Below, in pieces: positions 12,824 through 16,626 of a DNA stretch of 16,626 nt. Made by a program: the position numbers and the translations under genes. The notes below the pieces were generated by a model. That model saw only the letters and a list, made by a program, of their open reading frames with translations. It searched no databases and was not told the DNA's origin. Within the stretch, counting starts at the first letter, position 1; each line of letters opens with the position of its first letter. Source of the DNA: an uncultured Actinomycetes bacterium. Lineage in GTDB: Bacteria; Actinomycetota; Actinomycetes; Nanopelagicales; Nanopelagicaceae. The stretch is taken from assembly GCA_903820565.1 (NCBI GenBank), contig CAIJHZ010000135.1:1-16626 (forward strand), read 5' to 3'.

Positions 12824-15496
12824 GTGGAATCCGCCGAGATCCGTTCGCGCTGGCTGCGCTTCTTTGAATCAGATAACCGTCAGGGCCTAGCTCACACCGT
12901 TATCCCATCGGCATCCTTGATTGCAGATGACCCAAATCTTTTATTAGTAAATGCAGGAATGGTTCCATTTAAACCTTATTTTCTTGGTGAAGTGACTCCG
13001 CCATACAAGCGCGCAACATCGGTTCAAAAATGTGTTCGCACTCTTGATATTGATGAGGTTGGTAAAACAACCCGTCATGCATCTTTCTTTCAAATGTGCG
13101 GAAACTTTTCTTTTGGCGATTACTTTAAGGAAGGTGCAATTGCACTGGCTTGGGAACTTTTAACTCGCCCAATTGCAGATGGTGGTTACGGATTTCCCGA
13201 AGATAAATTGTGGGTGACGGTTTATTTAGATGATGATGAAGCAGCAGACATTTGGCATAAAAAGATTGGTGTTCCAAAAGAGCGGATCCAACGCCGTGAT
13301 ATGGCAGACAATTTTTGGTCAATGGGAGTGCCTGGCCCATGTGGGCCGTGTTCTGAGATTTATTTCGATCGTGGTCCTGCATACGGCGCAGAAGGTGGTC
13401 CGATTGCAGATGAAAATAGATATCTAGAAATTTGGAACCTTGTGTTCATGCAAAATGAACGTGGAGCAGGGGGTGGCAAAAATAGCTATCCAATTCTTGG
13501 CGAACTTCCAGCAAAGAGCATTGATACTGGATTAGGCCTAGAGCGCACAGCCGCTTTGCTACAAGGTGTTGAGAATATTTATGAGATAGATACAACGATC
13601 ATGATTCTCAAAAAAGCTTCTGAACTCACTGGGGTCACGTATGGATCTTCCGAAAAATCAGATATTGCTTTGCGGGTAATTGCAGATCATGCGCGCACAT
13701 CGGCAATGCTGATTGGTGATGGAGTGACGCCAGGAAACGAAGGTCGCGGCTACGTTTTGCGACGAATGATGCGTAGAACTATTCGTAATATGCGACTTCT
13801 AGGCTCAATGGATCCGATCATGTCAGAGTTAACTGTTTCTGCGATCGCAGCGATGGGACCTCAGTACCCCGAGTTGGTTACAGACTCTAAACGCATTTTA
13901 TCTGTCAGCGTTTCGGAAGAAGAAAGTTTCTTACAAACTCTAAAGAGTGGAACACAAATATTTGATCTAGCGTCAGTGGCTCTGAAAAAGACAAAGTCGA
14001 CTATCCTGCCAGGGGACGAAGTCTTTAAACTCCACGATACCTACGGATTTCCTTTTGATTTAACACTGGAAATGGCACGCGAAGAAGGCCTTGAAGTTGA
14101 TGAAGATGGTTTCCGTCGCTTAATGAAGGAGCAAAAAGATCGCGCAAAAGCTGACGCCAAGGCTAAGAAGTCAGGTCACACTGACGTATCTGTGTATAAA
14201 ACAATTGCGGACAAGAGTGGCAAAAGTGAATTTGTTGGCTATGAACAGCTAAGTTCTGAAGGTAAATTAACGGGCATTGTTGTAGATGGTGTTGGAGTCG
14301 CAACTGCATCAGAAGGTGAAGACGTTGAGCTGATCCTTAATCGGACACCATTTTATGCCGAAGGTGGTGGCCAGTTAGCTGATGGTGGGCGCATAACGTT
14401 GAGTAATGGTGCTGTTGTTGAAATCGAAGATGTTCAATCTCCAGTTCCAGGATTGTCAGTACACCGAGGCCGCGTAATCAAAGGAACAGTCGATGTTGGC
14501 AGCGAGGCACTTGCTGAAATCGATATCGAACGCAGGCATGCAATTTCCAGAGCTCATACCGCAACGCATATGGTTCACAAGGCATTCCGCGAAATTCTTG
14601 GTGAAACTGCGACACAAGCAGGTTCTGAAAACTCACCTGGTCGATTCCGTTTTGATTTTCCTGCGACAGGATCAGTGCCAACTAGTGTTTTAAATGATGT
14701 TGAATCACGCGTCAATACGCTTCTACTTGATAACCTAGAAGTGACGGCTGAAAGCATGAGTCAAGCAAAGGCTAAAGAGCTTGGTGCTATGGCATTGTTT
14801 GGCGAAAAGTACGGTGATGTTGTTCGCGTAGTGAGTGTGGGTGACTGGGCTCGCGAACTTTGTGGCGGAACCCACGTTGAGCGATCTGGACAGTTAGGTG
14901 TAATCAAGTTACTCGGTGAATCTTCAATTGGAGCAGGCGTTCGACGCGTTGAAGCACTAGTCGGCGTTGACGCTTATAAATTCTTAGCTCGTGAACATGT
15001 CTTGCTTAACTCGCTGACTGAATTGATCAAGGGTGCACGTACTGAAGAGCTTCCCGAAAGAATTTCTGATCTACTTAACAAGATGAAAGAAATTGAGAAG
15101 GAGTTGGCAACCGTGCGCTCCGCACAAGCACTTTCGCAGGTGGGAGACCTTGCTAAAACCGCCAAGATCGTCAACGGAATTTCCTATATCTCCTCTGTTA
15201 TGGCCGATGGTGTTTCAGGTGATGATCTGCGCAAGATTGCAATCGATCTGCGATCTCGTGAGGGTAAGTCGGTTGTTGCTCTAATCAGTGCAAATGATGA
15301 AAAGCCTGTACTGGTCGTAGCCACAAGCGAAGGTGCACGTTCAAGCGGAGCTAAGGCAGGCGCGTTAGTAAAGATAGGTTCTACAGTTCTTGGCGGTGGT
15401 GGTGGCGGTAAAGATGATTTCGCACAAGGTGGCGGTACCGATGCATCAAAGTCGTTAGAAGCTCTGACTGCGATCTCTAACGCACTCATTGGATAA
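12824..15496 (+). CDS. alaS: Alanine--tRNA ligase
   Basis: AlaRS charges tRNA-Ala and clears mischarged Ser/Gly. The 890-residue product has the complete architecture: a class II catalytic core (1-240, with TRHASFFQMCGNFSFGD at 83-99 and GPCGPCSEIYFD at 171-182), a tRNA-recognition helical domain (to about 450), an editing domain with its zinc ligands HTATH (H578, H582) and CGGTHV (C680, H684), a coiled linker (about 735-770), and a DHHA1-type C-Ala domain ending in a glycine-rich loop (857-871). The start is GTG at 12824, giving MESAEIRSRWLRFF as in relatives; the nearest ribosome-site candidate (GGCGGAG) is unusually far upstream, about 12 bases. ruvX begins at the base right after the stop. 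Confidence 0.97.
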   Translation: MESAEIRSRWLRFFESDNRQGLAHTVIPSASLIADDPNLLLVNAGMVPFKPYFLGEVTPPYKRATSVQKCVRTLDIDEVGKTTRHASFFQMCGNFSFGDYFKEGAIALAWELLTRPIADGGYGFPEDKLWVTVYLDDDEAADIWHKKIGVPKERIQRRDMADNFWSMGVPGPCGPCSEIYFDRGPAYGAEGGPIADENRYLEIWNLVFMQNERGAGGGKNSYPILGELPAKSIDTGLGLERTAALLQGVENIYEIDTTIMILKKASELTGVTYGSSEKSDIALRVIADHARTSAMLIGDGVTPGNEGRGYVLRRMMRRTIRNMRLLGSMDPIMSELTVSAIAAMGPQYPELVTDSKRILSVSVSEEESFLQTLKSGTQIFDLASVALKKTKSTILPGDEVFKLHDTYGFPFDLTLEMAREEGLEVDEDGFRRLMKEQKDRAKADAKAKKSGHTDVSVYKTIADKSGKSEFVGYEQLSSEGKLTGIVVDGVGVATASEGEDVELILNRTPFYAEGGGQLADGGRITLSNGAVVEIEDVQSPVPGLSVHRGRVIKGTVDVGSEALAEIDIERRHAISRAHTATHMVHKAFREILGETATQAGSENSPGRFRFDFPATGSVPTSVLNDVESRVNTLLLDNLEVTAESMSQAKAKELGAMALFGEKYGDVVRVVSVGDWARELCGGTHVERSGQLGVIKLLGESSIGAGVRRVEALVGVDAYKFLAREHVLLNSLTELIKGARTEELPERISDLLNKMKEIEKELATVRSAQALSQVGDLAKTAKIVNGISYISSVMADGVSGDDLRKIAIDLRSREGKSVVALISANDEKPVLVVATSEGARSSGAKAGALVKIGSTVLGGGGGGKDDFAQGGGTDASKSLEALTAISNALIG

Positions 15497-15922
15497 ATGA
15501 TGCTGCGCGGACGTCGTATCGCATTTGATTACGGAGATGTACGTATTGGCGTTGCAGTTACCGATCCAGACTCAATTCTTGCATCGCCGTTAACAACATT
15601 AAAGGCAACAGATAAAAACCTAAGCGAGCAAATTTCCACAATTTTTCAGGATGTGCAACCGGTAGCAATCTATGTAGGTCGTCCGGCATTACTAAGCGGT
15701 AAAGATGGGCTAGCCACTGAGAAGGCCTTCGTATTTGTTGCGCTTTTGAGCACTATTTCTGAGGTTCCCATTGAGATGATTGATGAGCGAATGAGCACGA
15801 TAAGTGCCGCTCGTAATTTGCGAGATGCGGGACGCAGTGCCAAGGATTCCAAGGACGCAATCGATATGGCAGCAGCCGTGGCGATTTTGGAATTTGCAAT
15901 TGAGATAGAAAAACGTAAATGA
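15497..15922 (+). CDS. ruvX: RuvX/YqgF-family nuclease (putative pre-16S rRNA nuclease)
   Basis: The product has 141 residues and the RNase H-like fold of the YqgF family. Members are reported to process the 5' end of 16S rRNA precursor and, in mycobacteria, to resolve Holliday junctions. Signature parts are FDYGDVRIGVAVTD (10-23, with D11), YVGRP (59-63), DERMST (96-101) and KDAIDMAAAVAIL (119-131, with D123), giving the expected acidic residues. The start is the first ATG of an adjacent ATGATG, directly after the alaS TAA; the second ATG (15500) would remove one residue and is equally possible. The end overlaps mltG by four bases (ATGA). Order alaS-ruvX-mltG is typical of Actinobacteria. 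It is distinct from the ruvC product upstream. Confidence 0.94.
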   Translation: MMLRGRRIAFDYGDVRIGVAVTDPDSILASPLTTLKATDKNLSEQISTIFQDVQPVAIYVGRPALLSGKDGLATEKAFVFVALLSTISEVPIEMIDERMSTISAARNLRDAGRSAKDSKDAIDMAAAVAILEFAIEIEKRK

Positions 15923-16626
15923 AGATACGAATTGGTGCCGCAGTACTTGCCGTAGTTGCTTTGGCAGCAATTTATAGTTCACGTTCCGGTCCCTCGGTTG
16001 CACCGGACTTTCCAACCAACACCATGATTGCTGATCAGTCTGAAGTTATTGTGGATATCCCAAACGGTTCGACTGGATCGCAAATAGCCCAACTGCTTTT
16101 TGATAACAAAGTGATCAAGTCTTCAGAGGCATTTTTTAGAGTCGCAGTGGAGGATAAACGTTCTGAGACGATAGCGCCCGGTAATCACCGGATATCGCAA
16201 AACATTTCCGCTAGGCAAGCCCTTGAGCAACTGTTGGATCCAAATCGCATTCCTAATCTAATCAGGATTTTTGAAGGTGGCTGGAAGAGTGAAGTCGTCA
16301 CAGCTCTCGTTGCCTATGGATTCTCCACAAAAGATATTTCAAAAGCCTTTGCCGTAGCAAAATTACCTAAGGGATTTAGTCAGGTTGAGGGTCTACTTTT
16401 TCCTGCTCAATACAGCTTTGCGAAAGGTACCTCGGCAACTGCGGCAGTGCAGGCGATGATTGATCGATTTACTTCCGAAGATAGCGCACAGCAAATATTG
16501 CTTGGCACTAAGAAATTTAGTGCAGGACAGTTATTAACAATTGCCTCGATAGTGCAAGCAGAGGGAGATGAAAAGGATTTTGCAAAGGTATCAAGAGTGA
16601 TTCATAATCGCCTAGCTATTGGTATG
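15919..16626 (+). CDS. mltG: Endolytic murein transglycosylase MltG, N-terminal part (3' end outside window)
   Basis: MltG (YceG family) is an inner-membrane lytic transglycosylase that cuts nascent peptidoglycan strands and sets glycan length. The 236 residues seen run open to the window edge. They show a short cytoplasmic start (MKIR), one transmembrane anchor (about 5-19), a LysM-like subdomain with VDIPNGSTGSQIAQLL (45-60), then the catalytic domain with EGLLFPAQYSF (157-167) and ASIVQAEG (209-216). E215 is the likely catalytic-region Glu. The family usually reads LFPDTY and ASIVEKE, so Q213 marks a substitution which I believe is common in Actinobacteria. The long acidic N-terminal extension of many actinobacterial homologues is absent. 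The ATG overlaps the ruvX stop. Confidence 0.93.
   Translation, partial: MKIRIGAAVLAVVALAAIYSSRSGPSVAPDFPTNTMIADQSEVIVDIPNGSTGSQIAQLLFDNKVIKSSEAFFRVAVEDKRSETIAPGNHRISQNISARQALEQLLDPNRIPNLIRIFEGGWKSEVVTALVAYGFSTKDISKAFAVAKLPKGFSQVEGLLFPAQYSFAKGTSATAAVQAMIDRFTSEDSAQQILLGTKKFSAGQLLTIASIVQAEGDEKDFAKVSRVIHNRLAIGM

Noticed and set aside
15392..15440. G-rich repeat near the end of alaS
   Set aside because: It encodes the normal glycine-rich loop of the AlaRS C-terminal domain.
1..16626. CRISPR array, insertion sequence, prophage or defence island
   Set aside because: No spaced direct repeats, transposase, integrase or phage-type genes; every long frame is a housekeeping gene in conserved order and composition is uniform by eye.

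Overview
This window looks like ordinary chromosomal core from a small, streamlined actinobacterium. The gene order (yebC end, ruvC-ruvA-ruvB, secD-secF, relA, then a DUF349 gene, a metallo-beta-lactamase-fold gene with hisS, then aspS, a DUF948 gene, alaS, ruvX, mltG) is the order known from Actinobacteria such as Mycobacterium and Streptomyces. Base composition is low for that phylum: two sample lines counted by hand gave 45 and 50% G+C. Spacers are very short and coding density is near 98%. The best guess is a freshwater Nanopelagicales (acI)-type organism, but this is inference from order, composition and compactness; no rRNA or other taxonomic marker is present.

Layout. Positions 1-7247 are a plus-strand block: the 3' end of yebC, the Holliday-junction set ruvCAB, the SecDF export motor, and the bifunctional (p)ppGpp enzyme Rel. 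Genes overlap or lie 2-11 bases apart, except for 62 bases before ruvC. Two neighbours usual in relatives, yajC (between ruvB and secD) and apt (between secF and relA), are absent. A single minus-strand gene (7244-8542), a three-repeat DUF349 protein, meets relA tail to tail, sharing the four bases CTAG. A 184-base divergent spacer (8543-8726) is the only sizeable non-coding stretch. It holds two inverted repeats and plausible overlapping divergent promoters.

From 8727 to the end a second plus-strand block carries a glyoxalase-II-like hydrolase coupled to hisS, then aspS, a small DUF948 membrane protein, alaS, ruvX and the 5' part of mltG. The theme is translation (three aminoacyl-tRNA synthetases, an rRNA-maturation nuclease), with recombination, export, stringent response and peptidoglycan trimming alongside.

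I found no mobile element, CRISPR array, tRNA, rRNA or defence cassette, and no compositional island. The most useful second looks are the divergent spacer, candidate leaderless promoters before secD and the DUF948 gene, the missing yajC/apt/ppiB, an AspRS residue suggesting relaxed tRNA specificity, and repeated GCGATCGC octamers. I do not see convincing evidence of a previously undescribed system.
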